64,000 nt of DNA, taken from positions 20,018,077-20,082,076 of the forward strand of contig CM043946.1 of the NCBI GenBank assembly GCA_014529385.2, read 5' to 3'. The position numbers and the translations under genes are program-made. The notes under the pieces are model-generated. The model ran no database searches, had not been told where the DNA came from, and saw only the letters and a list, made by a program, of their open reading frames with translations. This stretch comes from Adiantum capillus-veneris. Taxonomy: Eukaryota; Streptophyta; Polypodiopsida; Polypodiales; Pteridaceae. Shown one piece after another: positions 1 to 10,170 of this stretch (position 1 is its first letter; each line of letters starts with the position of its first letter).

Positions 1-1153
1 CATCATCAAGTTGATGGGGAAATAGAACACTTTGTATGAATGGATAAAGACATCTTTGTTTTAGTCTTATAATTGCATCCAAGCCACAATCCCCTTGAAC
101 AAAATCCTTTCTTGTAGCTTGAATTGACCTTCTCACTTGTGCTTTTTGAGAAAGGGGGGTTACTTGCTCCAATACTTCATGCAAGTTAGTCTCTGTGAGA
201 GTTTTGCTAGACTCATTCTGATTCTTCACAAATAGATCCATGATGATGTCTCTTGCAACTGACACTTCAATCTGTTTGCAAGAGGTAGAAGGATCAATGC
301 TTGCCCGTAAGGACACTTTCTCTTTTATAGCCTCCTCCATCTTTTGAGATGATCTCTTACCAACAGGATGATGATGAAATCCCATGTGGATGACACATCT
401 GGTAGTGTTTTTTTCTCATGGAATGCAGTAGTATATGAATGCTTCACAAGTTTTTATGCATTCAGGTGCTCACCACAATGTTTACAAACAAGATGTTTAG
501 TTATTGAGTTTAGTGGCCCAACAGGTGGTGCCATTTGAAGCTTACCTTTCCATTGAGTCTCATTCACAACTCCATACCTGTCTACAAAAGCACAATCAAT
601 ATTGTAGCAGCGCAAGTACCCACAACACTTGCTAAGTCTCACCATTCCTCTAAATGCATCAATAGAGCAAGTCTTGTATGTTTTCCAAACATGTCCATCA
701 AGTCTTTGTTCCATTCCCCTCATGGTAGAACCATCTTTGCATGGTGGTAGCTCAAATATGCAATAGCCATTATAGTCAGTTGGAAGCTCTTCAATTTTAT
801 GAGTAGCTTCTGCTGAGGAGAATGCAACATGAAGGGAACTCAAAAGGGGTAATTTCTCTAGGCTTGTAAGGATACTGACCTCCATCTCTTCTTTAGGAGC
901 TTCCAAGATTCATATTTTATAATAACCACCATTGTGGTCTTGGAGGCGGAACCCATCAGTTCCATCGTCACGTAGAACCAATGGTTGAGACACAACCAAG
1001 TCATTAGAGGATGTCAACTCTGAAAGAACCACTTGTTGATCATTCAATTGAAAATATTCTCTTAAAGCAGTCAAGGAAACCTCACAAAACTTAGTGTCAT
1101 ATCAAATGGGAAGAATTCTCTCATTGAAGCTGATGACAATGGAAGAAGGCATT
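1..1153 (-). pseudogene. Zinc-finger transposase-like protein, 5' part, decayed, runs off left edge
   Basis: Reading leftwards from an ATG near 1153, a long interrupted frame continues to base 1. The best block is 454-906 (150 residues). It has a cysteine/histidine cluster: CCGYLRC, then a Cys five residues on, then VCKHCGEH, and in the next stretch (about 330-400) a CVIHMGFHHHPVG segment. This looks like a WRKY-GCM1 or FLYWCH-type zinc finger of the kind found in Mutator-like and other transposases. Between about 340 and base 1 the frame continues as a helical domain (KMEEAIKEKVSLRAS, then ETNLHEVLEQVTPL). I recall multi-copy fern and moss proteins with this order, but I cannot name the transposase family. 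Two in-frame stops and a frame change between 460 and 400 mark it as a pseudogene. It could instead be a domesticated zinc-finger gene. It lies head-to-head with the ParB/methyltransferase-like gene. Confidence 0.5.
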
Positions 1154-1481
1154 GCGCAGAAAGACGAGAAGAAAAGAAAAAGACATTGTTAAGTCTGCTT
1201 TAAATACTTGCATATTTATAGTTTATGAAAACTTTAATGAAAGTTAAGTGATATGAATCTTCCTTCTTCACGGCGTATCTTGAGCCAGATTTTTTAGTTG
1301 TCAAAATAGTGGGACATCATTATTTATTGAAGAGCCAAATTCATGACACGGACAATTTAGCATTGAAGTGTGACACCTCAACACGGACACCTCTAGACTT
1401 GTGTTTCCAAACGCAACTAGTCTAGGTCAGGTGAGGCTCCGAAGCGAAAGTTCTCTGCGCATGCCTTGATGCGCTAACCAA

Positions 1482-1537
1482 GAGAGTGAGAGAGAGAGAG
1501 ACTGCGTTGATGCCCTGATGCGCTAACTTGATGAGAG

Positions 1538-1598
<61 letters not shown>
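1482..1598. repeat. (GA)n microsatellite, impure
   Basis: Two GA-rich blocks (about 1482-1501 and 1536-1598) are separated by a short sequence that repeats the preceding 'ATGCGCTAAC' context. The second block is about 60 bp of GA with a few GAAA interruptions. Confidence 0.9.
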
Positions 1599-1599
<1 letters not shown>

Positions 1600-1601
<2 letters not shown>

Positions 1602-2100
1602 CGCTCATGCATGTAGTTGCTAAAAATGCTGCATACAATTGCTCTTCTGCCATGCAGTTGCTAAATGTGCTGATTTACACTGCTGAAAACGCTATTGAAT
1701 GCACTACTGAATGTTGATACCCTTGCTGAATGCTGCTCTTTTGCTGATACCCGTGCTGAATTCCCTATTTAAAGCGTTGTTGAATGTGTTGCTGATACTC
1801 TACTGAAAACGCTGCAGAAAACGAGGTTTAAGCTGACGAACAAAGTGTGAATGTATATTTGTATGTGAAAGTAACAGAGGATTTGAATGTATATTTGTGA
1901 ATGTAGATGTGTTTGCTGAATTCCAACAAAGGTGTTTGATGAAAATGCTATGTATGTGCAAGTAACAGAGGACTTGAATATGTATTTGCGAATGTAGATG
2001 TCCTGCTGAATGCTCTGATGAAAGATTCCCATTTTGGATTCAATTGGATTGACAAGGATTGACAAAAAGGTGTAAGGTCAGAAAGCTCTATAATGTTTTT
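1600..2100. repeat. Short degenerate tandem repeats
   Basis: From about 1600 to 1815 the sequence is built of variants of GCTGAATGC/GCTGATACC. From about 1848 to 2018 a roughly 98-bp segment is present twice: both copies hold GTAACAGAGGA(T/C)TTGAAT and GAATGTAGATGT. No gene was recognised in this stretch. Confidence 0.7.
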
Positions 2101-2101
2101 A

Positions 2102-2105
<4 letters not shown>

Positions 2106-2150
<45 letters not shown>

Positions 2151-2265
2151 AAATGAAAATAGGCATCAACTAATCATGCAAGAGAAGTTAAATGAAAATA
2201 ATCATGTTTTCAGAGCAGCTTTGGAGCGTCTTTCAAGAAATTTCAAAGCAACTTTGGAGCGTTTT
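2106..2265. repeat. (GA)n tract followed by two small duplications
   Basis: About 40 bp of GA is followed by a 13-bp word (GAAGTTAAATGAA) present twice, and then by TTTGGAGCG-TTT present twice within 40 bp. Both look like replication-slippage products. Confidence 0.75.
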
Positions 2266-2562
2266 GCAGCAATTTCAGCTCCATCAAACAAGTAAGCCGC
2301 TGATTTTTATTTTTTGATTTGACAATGTGAATGCTGGGTATGGCTATATATGTGTTATTTTAGTGGTTTTCCTAGTTTATTTGGTTTATTTTGCTACTTA
2401 TTAACTCAAAATTATACTTCAAATTACCCAAGAATAGGATAGCAAAAGTATATTGATCTTTTGTTAAGCAAGTTTCTTTGTCTAGTTTGGGAATGATGGA
2501 TGCACTCACATGTAGATTTAACTCTATGCACACTTGTCCCAAGCACACTAATTCATCTTTGT

Positions 2563-3020
2563 TCACCAGGCTATTTTCCACAGCGTTTCCAAATGCTTCA
2601 GAAAACACCCCAGTGAGGAGGGGGCTTGGCTTGGCTGTAGGTCACCAAGCTATTTTCCACAGTGTTTCCAAACGCTTCTTAAAGCACCTCGGTGAGGAGG
2701 GGGGCTGGCTGTAGGTCACCAAGCTATTTTCCACAGTGTTTCCAAATGCTTCAAAAAACACCTCGGTGAGGAGGGGGTTTGGTTGTAGGTCACCAAGCTA
2801 TTTTCCACAGCATTTCCAAATGCTTCAGAAAACACCTTGGTGAGGAGGGGGCCTGGCTGTAGGTCACCAAGCAATTTTCCATAGCGTTTCCAAACACTTC
2901 AAAAAACACCCCGGTGAGGAGGGGGTGAGGAGAAGACCTGGCTGTAGGTCACCAAGCTATTTTCCACAGTGTTTTCAAATGCTTTAGAAAGTACCCCGGT
3001 GAGGAGGGGGCCTGGCTGCA
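2563..3020. repeat. Tandem satellite, six copies of a 73-85 bp unit
   Basis: Units begin at about 2563, 2643, 2716, 2791, 2865 and 2950 with CACCAAGC(T/A)ATTTTCCA. Each contains a version of AGCGTTTCCAAACGCT, then AACACC-CGGTGAGGAGGGGG and GGCTGTAGGT. The first motif is an inverted repeat (AGCGTTT / AAACGCT around CC). Copies differ mostly by C-to-T or G-to-A changes, several at CpG, as expected of a methylated decaying satellite. Confidence 0.9.
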
Positions 3021-3204
3021 AGTTTCCAAATGTCTAAGTCGACAGCAAGGAGAAATACTTGTTCCTACTTTGTTGTTTATTCACTTATTTTTTGGAGTGA
3101 ACGCTCATCTATTGCTTTAGTTGTGATATGAAAGTGCGTTATTTACCTCAATTTTAACAAATAATTAACTTTGCATGGGATTTGAATGGGCGATGATCAT
3201 AAAT

Positions 3205-3380
3205 GTCAATACTTCACCCTTATGTTTTTTATAGCATTTCCAAACGCTGTGAGAAACATAGCGGTGAGGATGCAATCTTCACCGCTATGTTTTTGACAGC
3301 GTTTCAAAAAGCTGTCTAAAACACAACGGTGAGTAAGTAGTCCTCATCATTATGGTTATGATAGGGTTTCCAAAAGCTGT
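3205..3380. repeat. Inverted-repeat cluster sharing the satellite core
   Basis: The core TTTCCAAACGCT recurs at about 3234, with decayed forms near 3300 and 3365, but without the GGGGG spacer of the satellite to the left. It alternates with CACCGCTATGTTT and its reverse complement AAACATAGCGGTG (about 3263-3297), giving a 14-15 bp hairpin. A weaker copy (TTCACCCTTATGTTT) lies near 3210. It sits directly upstream of the methyltransferase-like gene. Confidence 0.75.
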
Positions 3381-3599
3381 CAATAGTGTATCATGAATGT
3401 ATATGTTTCAAAAAAGTGATCTTATTTTATGTCTTTGAATAGCAGAGATCAATGGGTAGAAGTGGTAAGCATAAAACCACTAAGCCTTCAACATCCGAAT
3501 AGATCTTAACAAAAATGTTAAGAAGAGGCAAGCCACTACAAGTGAAGTGATAGAGGTGAGAGCGGTCGAATTAATCCCTCTTCATCTTTGGAGAAAGAA

Positions 3600-4170
3600 T
3601 TACCCGAGAGGAGACTCTTGAAACCATAGAAGATGATGATGATGATGGAAACAATGTACTTGTATCAAGTGATATTCAGTTAGCTACTGGTGGTGATGTT
3701 ATTGACCGTTGCAGGGTATTGGCGGCAGAAAAATGCCCTCGTATATCCCTTTGTAGGTTTATGCCTTATGCCAAAGTGAGGGGCCTTCGAAAAGATGTCA
3801 TATCACTGAAAACTGCATTCTCAAGTGAAAATGATATGCCGGAGAAAGGAACATTTATAGTCTCTACTCACCTTTGTAATGGAGAAGAAACCTTTGTCAC
3901 AGATGATGTACGGTCTTTGTGGGATCCAATGTGGCTTGAGGTGGATATAGAGTTTGAGAAGGAAGTCTCATCTAAAAAAGAACTCAAGTTTATGTCAAAG
4001 AAAATGTTCTATGTATGGGAAGGGAATCATCGAACAAAATCTTGGATGGAGGTCATAGCCGAACTCTTTAAGGAGGACAAAGGAAGGCATGTGAGGGTGA
4101 TGTGCACTCTCATAGATCCCAAAAAGGTTCCTGAGATAGCACTTCTTGCTTGTCTACAACAAATGAATGT
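3600..4170 (+). CDS. Exon 1 of the pseudogene: ParB-like domain
   Basis: An open frame from about 3600 to the donor GTAAGT at 4171. It begins with an acidic linker (a run of five Asp), then ISLCRFMPYAKVRGLRKDV. It ends with the ParB-style sequence EGNHR followed by an aromatic-rich helix and RHVRVMCTLIDPKKVPE. Length and spacing fit a ParB N-terminal fold of about 120 residues, in which GxHR contacts nucleotide or substrate. That assignment rests on the single motif and the predicted strand/helix order. The frame carries into exon 2 as MN-V-LNEH across the splice. Confidence 0.55.
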
Positions 4171-4248
4171 GTAAGTATCTCTTTTTTGAATGCTCTTTTG
4201 AGTTGATTAAAAATATGTTTTCTTAATTTCTCTTCGATTTTTCTTTAG

Positions 4249-5635
4249 GTTGAATGAGCATGCAGTAATCAAACCATTGCTTAGGGATGTGCTTATAAAC
4301 ACTAGCAATATTTGTGAGAGTGATACAAAGCAATATATTGATTCTCTAAAGGCAAGTGAGATAGAACTAGTGACAAGTGGGAGAAACAAGGAGTCTTGGT
4401 TTCCATTTTCAAGAGGATACTTGGCAAGGCTTGTGTATCAGGTATTTTGTAACATTTAATGGCCTAAAAACTTATGTGTAGCGGAAATTAGCATGAACAT
4501 AGTGGGCATTTCATTAGAATAGATTCCTAATGAGAAATTACAAGAGTGCTTGGGTGGAGAGAGCAACAAAAAGCATAACACCTAATTAGATAGCATGAAC
4601 AATACTTTCAAAAGAAAGAGAAATTAAGCTATTGACAACAGTTGAGGATCGGATTTGCATGGAGCCGGTCCCCCCTCCAAAAGGCTTTGTATTATGGTTT
4701 CTCCCATCAAGATAGACATTGTACAATATAATTCTTTGTGTTCCTTCAAGACTAGCTAGTGCAATGAAGATGAAAGCTTCATGCACTAAGCAAAACACTT
4801 AGCAAACACAACATCAATTATCCCCGGTCGCAGACCCAAGACCTCACACACCTTCGAAGATGGTGAGAGCTAGCAGGGTATGAGAGTAGATTGAGAGGAA
4901 AAAGGAGTATCTTACAAGAAAGATGTACATCTCCTCACATAATCACTCATATTAGCATAGCTTAGCTTTGTAATTAGCTTGGTAGAGGAGATGAGCATGT
5001 ATTGAAGCTTGGCTCTTGGTTGGATTTGCATCCACATGCCAAGAGTGTGTCGATGTAGGCTTCTACCTCACAAGCTTGGAGTAGGTGATGAGCTCTCCAT
5101 TAAAGCTTGGGAAGAGATAGTCTTCTTTACTTCACACATAGACTGTGTGTGAGTGTGTGTGATAATGCCTTGCAAAAATCAGCCCCCTCTCTCTCTTGGG
5201 CGAGCCCTCTTGCTATTTGCTCTCCCTCTACCCTCATTGGGCCTTCCCATATCAAGCCAATGATTATTAAGCAGCATAAGTGATAGCCTTCTGACATGTG
5301 TCCCCCTTTCCCCTTTTGTGAGAGCTTTAGGTAATTTAATAATTCAACTAAACTCTTATTGGACCCCTTTGCCTCCTGGCCAATAGGAATCAGGCAAGCC
5401 ATTGGGCTGCTGAATGCTCATTGGACCCCTTGGGAGACTGTCCAATAGTCATCTAGGAGACTTAATTCTAATTGGTTCTTTTATTAACTGTTTTAAATTA
5501 ATTAAACTAAATTTACTCTAGCCTAATTCTCATTGGTCCACCTTCAAGGCCATCCAATACGAATTGGGTACACCTTGTGGGCATCTGGCCTAGGGAGCTG
5601 ACATGTGTCCCTCATTCCCTTTGTGTAAAGGGAGC

Positions 5636-5673
<38 letters not shown>

Positions 5674-7490
5674 CTTTCTCTTTCATCCTCTACAAGCTAG
5701 GCTCGCCCCCTCCGATGTAGGGATGTGTAAAGACTTTAGGGACACACGCAAAGCATCGAATTCCCTTAAAGTTGACCTTTGGACACAACCTTTGAATTTT
5801 GGAACCTTAGCATTTTGGAAGTCCTAATGGGCTAAACCTTAGGGTCTTTTTACCCCATTGTTGCACATGGCTCTTTTGCAGATGGCCCCCCCTTTGGATC
5901 CCTATTTTCCCTCCTTTGGATCCCTAATGTGGCCGGTCTGCTAGCTTAACCAATATTCTAGCTTTTTCTCCCCTGGCACATCCCCATATTAAATGATCAG
6001 TTTAACATGAGAAAATCATTTAGGAGAATTAGATATTGATTATTATGACATATTTTATATCGTTTTCTTCTGTAAATAATGAAGCATACAATAATTGATC
6101 TTCACAAATTTGTTCTTTTTCTAAAGGTTGAACATAACAAGGATGTAGCATCAGCTATGGAAACAATTGAGAGGACTATGCCAGAAGCACAAAGGCTAGA
6201 TGAACTAAGAAAAGAGAATTCAAAGATTTAGAAGCGAATTTTAGATAGGATTGGCAAGGTTTGTCAACTTTTATCATTAGATTGGTAAGATTTGCTTTTG
6301 CTTGTTATTAGTTACATGGTAATAGAATACATGGCACAGGTTTTGCTTTGTTTGCATCCCAAATTGGATGAGCAATGGAAGAAAACTTTGTTTGATCTTT
6401 AATTTGAGGGTAAAGATTCTTATATCACATTGGAGAAGCTTAGAATGCTTGTAATAGCAGAGATACAAGTTGAAAAGAGAGTGAGATTTCTAAATCTACT
6501 AGAGGCTCCTAGAATCACAAGGGAGCAATATCTGATACCTACAAGAGAAGCTGATTTTAAAGGGTAATTGCATTTCATAATTTTAGTAGATTGGTGATCG
6601 TGTAAGAGTACTTTATTTTGTTCTTAAGCTTTACACAATTCAATGTTCTTTTTTACAGTTGGTTGAGGAGAAATATTTTTGGATAAGGTTGAAAGCATGG
6701 CATCATCTTTGTTAGAGTCTTTGCTTGAGAGTGTGGAGGAACCACTAGTAATGCCTAATGATCCTACATCGCAAAAGTATTTGGAAAGAGTGAAGTTGGA
6801 AGCTCGCAAGCATATGTTTCAGGTTTCAGGAAGTAGGGAAGCAAAGGGAGATATCAAGTCTATCAAAGGTAGTGCTCTCCATGGAGACCCAAAGGAGAGC
6901 AAGTCTATGGATCTTGAAAAGGCAGGTCAAAAAATTGTTTTTAGGTAATTTTGTCAAAATATCATTATTGTATTTTTGGAGTTTGTGCAAATCTTATTTT
7001 CTTCTGGAGTGATGTACACTTCTCTTAGGTACTTCAAATACCTTGTGTCTAGAAAGTTGCTTCTTGAAATACCCTCCGCTTGCAAAGCTTGGTGTAAATT
7101 GGGCAATTCTTCTCTTTGTATGTATCCCATCACCATGCATGGCTTGAGTGAATGGGAAGTAGAAAATTGTCCTTGGTGGATAGATTTTCCTCCTGGCTGT
7201 CGTTTGGAGGAAGAAATGAAGCTGTATAATTTACATGCCACTAAGAAAGTCATGGGTTTGACTCATGAAGTGCAAAACGAGTCTACAAAAAGAGGACCTA
7301 AGCGCGATACAAATAGCTCTTCAATAGGTTTGTTTTTAATTGATATCTAGCAAACATATGTATTTATGGTGATGTGCTATTGGTTTTCGTTATTAATTTT
7401 ATTGATTTTCTTTACGTATTCATGTAGAGAACAATGAGAAAGGCAAGGATGTAGAGAGTTTACAAAAGATTCAAGAGGAGGATACATGTG
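4249..7490 (+). CDS. Exons 2-7: central region, no recognised domain
   Basis: Exon 2 (4249-4441) carries on the helical region after the ParB-like domain (NEHAVIKPLLRDVL, SWFPFSRGYLARLVYQ). Exons 3-4 are helical and charged. Exon 5 (6659-6944) holds SLLESLLESVEEPL. Exon 6 (7029-7327) is rich in Cys and Trp (CKAWCKLGNSSLC, NCPWWIDFPPGC), which could be a small metal-binding module. Exon 7 is a short acidic linker. Splice phases agree at every junction, which is the main reason to treat these pieces as one gene. In-frame stops lie in exons 3 and 4, and a one-base shift lies near the start of exon 5. Confidence 0.6.
4448..6050 (-). mobile_element. Solo LTR, Ty3/gypsy family shared with 25122-26721
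   Basis: A 1603-bp LTR in reverse orientation, TGTAAC... to ...ATGACA on the + strand (TGT/ACA ends). It is flanked by perfect 5-bp target duplications TATTT at 4443-4447 and 6051-6055. It sits six bases into intron 2 of the ParB/methyltransferase-like pseudogene and has no internal region, so it is the product of LTR-LTR recombination. It includes a (GT)n tract at about 5637-5671 and the GGACCGG-type stem-loop conserved in this LTR family near 4648-4670. The intact target copies suggest a moderate age. Confidence 0.93.
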
Positions 7491-7670
7491 GTAAGTTGTG
7501 TTGAAATTCTTTTGTTTGTTAGTATTTTTGTTCACATAAGGTAATATCATAATATGTGAAATCTTGATATGGATAATTTGCAAGACACAAGTCTTGTTAA
7601 AGAGGTGGTTACATAAATAGGTGTTGCTTACACATACACATCATTGTGTTGTAATTTGAATAATTTGCAG

Positions 7671-8839
7671 GTGACATAAGCATTGCAAAAGAGGTGGTGA
7701 CATACATTCGTTGTGGACCTTCCAAAATAGAGCCTCATAAGGTGGCAGTTGTTTCTTTGATTTTTGGATGTTGTGTCGGTGTCTACATCGAGATGGGTAG
7801 AGACTTTGAGAAAGGACAAAGAAATGAATCTTATGGAAAGTTGCATGAGTTTTTTTGTTTGCATGCCGGTATGAATCATGATTACCATCATGAAGAAAGA
7901 ACTGTCAAGTGGGCTGCAGAACTTGTCTTTATAGACTTTCCTATAGGCATGGTGGGGATAAATGTTGGAGAGGATCTTCCTAGTTGGGATGTGTTGCGGA
8001 AGGAGCATGTTCTCTATGGGATCTCTATCGCAGCTGCTAGTCTTGACAATATTGGATGGCTTGTTATGATCAGCCCATTGCAAGGTACTCACTTTGCATA
8101 AGCTCTTTTTAATGTGTGTATGTTTTATTCTTATGTTTGGTGTGTTTGTAGGTCCATGTCTTTCTTGGATAGAGAAGCATGCATATTGTCAAGGTCTAAT
8201 GGTTGCAAGGAGAGTGGTGATTGGAAGCAAGATTCCTTATGGAGGCTACATACAAATGGAGAACATCCACAATGTGAGTGTTTGTAGTAGCTTTGTGAGT
8301 GAAAAGCTCAAATTAGTATGTTGAATGGCTATGGATCAATATGTTCTACTTGAATTTGTATTGTAGGTGCGTTGCAGCATTCTCTTGTTTGTCCATAGAG
8401 TGGGCTTCTCTCCATCTTTGTTTATTGAGAATAGAAAAGATCTATTCAAAGCTCACTCATTGTGAAATGAAGAAGATTTTTGGGCTCATTATATGCCAGA
8501 GAGTAAGAAGACCCAACATCTGCACTCTTCTTGCTTGATTCATGGTGCCGTTCAAAAGAGCATGGGCTTTATGGGATGCATAATTTTCACTTGTTGTGCT
8601 CCAAGTGGATTGGTGATCGAGGTGGGGTGTGGCACAGCTCCAGTGTCACATGCTGAAATGATTTTAGGATATACATGCTTTGCCTTTGACAATGATGAAA
8701 CTATCATTAAAGATGTGGTGGAGCCTGCTATGTTAACTAGAGAGAAGAGGCCAAGTGGATCAAAAGCTATAGAGCAACGAGGAGGGGGACAAGAGTTTGT
8801 AGTCAAGACAGTTAGAAATCCTTTAATGGAGGATGACTA
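7671..8839 (+). CDS. Exons 8-10: beta-class N4/N6 DNA methyltransferase-like domain
   Basis: Exon 8 contains WAAELVFIDFPIGMVG, placed as motif IV (usually D/S-P-P-Y/W; here D-F-P-I, so catalysis is doubtful in this copy). SLDNIGWLVMISP follows, like the strand after motif IV. Exon 9 continues with a strand/helix region. Exon 10 has LLFVHRVGFSPSLF, then a linker, KSMGFMG (motif X-like), and the cofactor loop VIEVGCGTAPVSHAEM, ending with FAFDNDE (motif II-like). The order IV...X-I is that of beta-class amino-methyltransferases such as N4-cytosine or N6-adenine enzymes. Methylation of DNA at N4 by a prokaryote-type enzyme has been reported in Marchantia sperm; kinship to that enzyme is not shown here. 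Confidence 0.6.
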
Positions 8840-9099
8840 GTAAGTTTTTCTCTTTGAACATCAGTAGCCTATAATAACATCTCTATGAACTATGACTTGC
8901 ATGAGATGGCCCTTAGATTTAAGCTTTTTGTGCTCTCTTGATTTTCATGTCAAGTGATTATGATGTCTAGTTTTGATGATCTACTATCACTTTGTCTAAA
9001 AGAACTATGTATGTTATCACTAATCTTTGAATAACTTTTTTTTTTGGGAGTACACTTTTAGTATGCTTCCTTGTTATGCAGAATTGGAGGCTCAAGCAA

Positions 9100-10170
9100 T
9101 GGTGGATCATGAGTCATGTGATAATGATTTTGAGGTCGTCCGAAGAAATAAACAAAAGAAATGTGATTTTATAGATGACAAGTGTGAGGAGGGTGACTGA
9201 TCATTTGTTGTTTGGTAGTTTTATATAAAGTTTCCTAACATTAACTTGACACATGATTTTGATAAATTTTTAGTGGATTTTACTTCTTTTTTTTTGTTAG
9301 GAAACTTTGTAGTATTTTATCCTTATCATTTGGTTTAAATAAGTGGAAGTGAGTTGTTGTTACTTTTCATGACATAAACAAGTAATTCACTTATGACTTT
9401 AAGTTCTTTTGTGAGCAAAATATACTAGTGAGCTAAGGTCAAAAAGCTTTTCACATGTAAATGCTTGTGTGAGGTTTAGATTAGGGGGATCTTCAAATCT
9501 CGCTAGTCAAAAACATTCTATGGAATAAATCTCCAAAGATGGTATTATTGCTAATAAAAACATAAGTGCTTGGTATTTGTTCCTTAGTTTGGATGCTTTA
9601 TTGGGTTTCCTTTTTCTCTAGTAGAGAATTTTGGTCTGGCTACTTAATTAGGTTTCTTTTTTATCATTTTTTAAAAAGAGGTATTATAAGAGTTCATGCA
9701 AGGTGCTTTATGCTTGTTCTTTGGACCAAACATGGAGAGATGCGTTGTTATTTTTCATAATATTCTCATGCAATTATGGCTTCAAGTCCTTTGTCAACAA
9801 AATACTTACTAAGCTAAATATAGTAGGAAATTTTTGTTTGGTTACAAGCACTTGTGGAGCATGAGTCATGCTCCACTAGTGCGATAATGATTTTAAGGTC
9901 ATCCGAAGAAATAAATGAAAGAAATGTGATTTATAGATGACGAGTGTGAGGAGGGTGAATGATCACTCATTGTTTGGTAGTCTTGTATAAAGGTAAAGAA
10001 GATTTAACTTGACATGTTTTTGGTAATTTTGTAGTGGATTTTACTTTGGTTTTTATATTAGGCAACTTTGTAGTATTTCATGCTTATCATTTGATTTAAA
10101 CAAGGTGAGTTCTTGTTACTTTTCATGCCATGGACAAGTAATTCACTTATGACTTTAAGTTCTTACTAGT
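9100..10170. repeat. Duplicated 3' end of the methyltransferase-like gene
   Basis: Bases about 9101-9420 (last exon and 3' flank) recur at about 9852-10166, offset about 751 bp, with many differences. A third partial copy of the 3' flank is at about 9735-9835, with CAACAAAATACTTACTAAGC matching the same part of the other copies. The second copy retains the last-exon reading context (GATAATGATTTTA-GGTCATCCGAAG). No separate gene is apparent. Confidence 0.75.

Larger units (their letters stand above)
3451..9200 (+). pseudogene. ParB-like / DNA methyltransferase-like gene, 11 exons, decayed
   Basis: Eleven exons joined by GT-AG introns with matching phases: ?-4170, 4249-4441, 6127-6258, 6340-6563, 6659-6944, 7029-7327, 7428-7490, 7671-8084, 8152-8273, 8367-8839, 9082-9200. 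Introns are 67-242 bp, except intron 2, which is 77 bp once the solo LTR and one target copy are removed. The N-terminus has a ParB/sulfiredoxin-like ending (VWEGNHRTKSW). The C-terminus has DNA-methylase motifs in beta order: IV-like (LVFIDFPIG), HR-x-GFSPSLF, then I-like (VIEVGCGTAP) and FAFDND. A few in-frame stops (exons 3, 4 and 10) and a frameshift in exon 5 make this copy a pseudogene. The start at 3451 (MGRSGKHKTTK) is tentative because frames change before 3600. Bacterial and phage proteins pair ParB with N4/N6 methylases, so a prokaryotic or mobile-element origin is inferred. Function in the plant is unknown. Confidence 0.65.

Noticed and set aside
2563-3020. CRISPR-like array
   Set aside because: The repeats are head-to-tail with no unique spacers, in a plant nuclear context; this is a satellite.
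5603-5827. Cys/Val-repeat frame
   Set aside because: Translation of a (GT)n tract inside a solo LTR.
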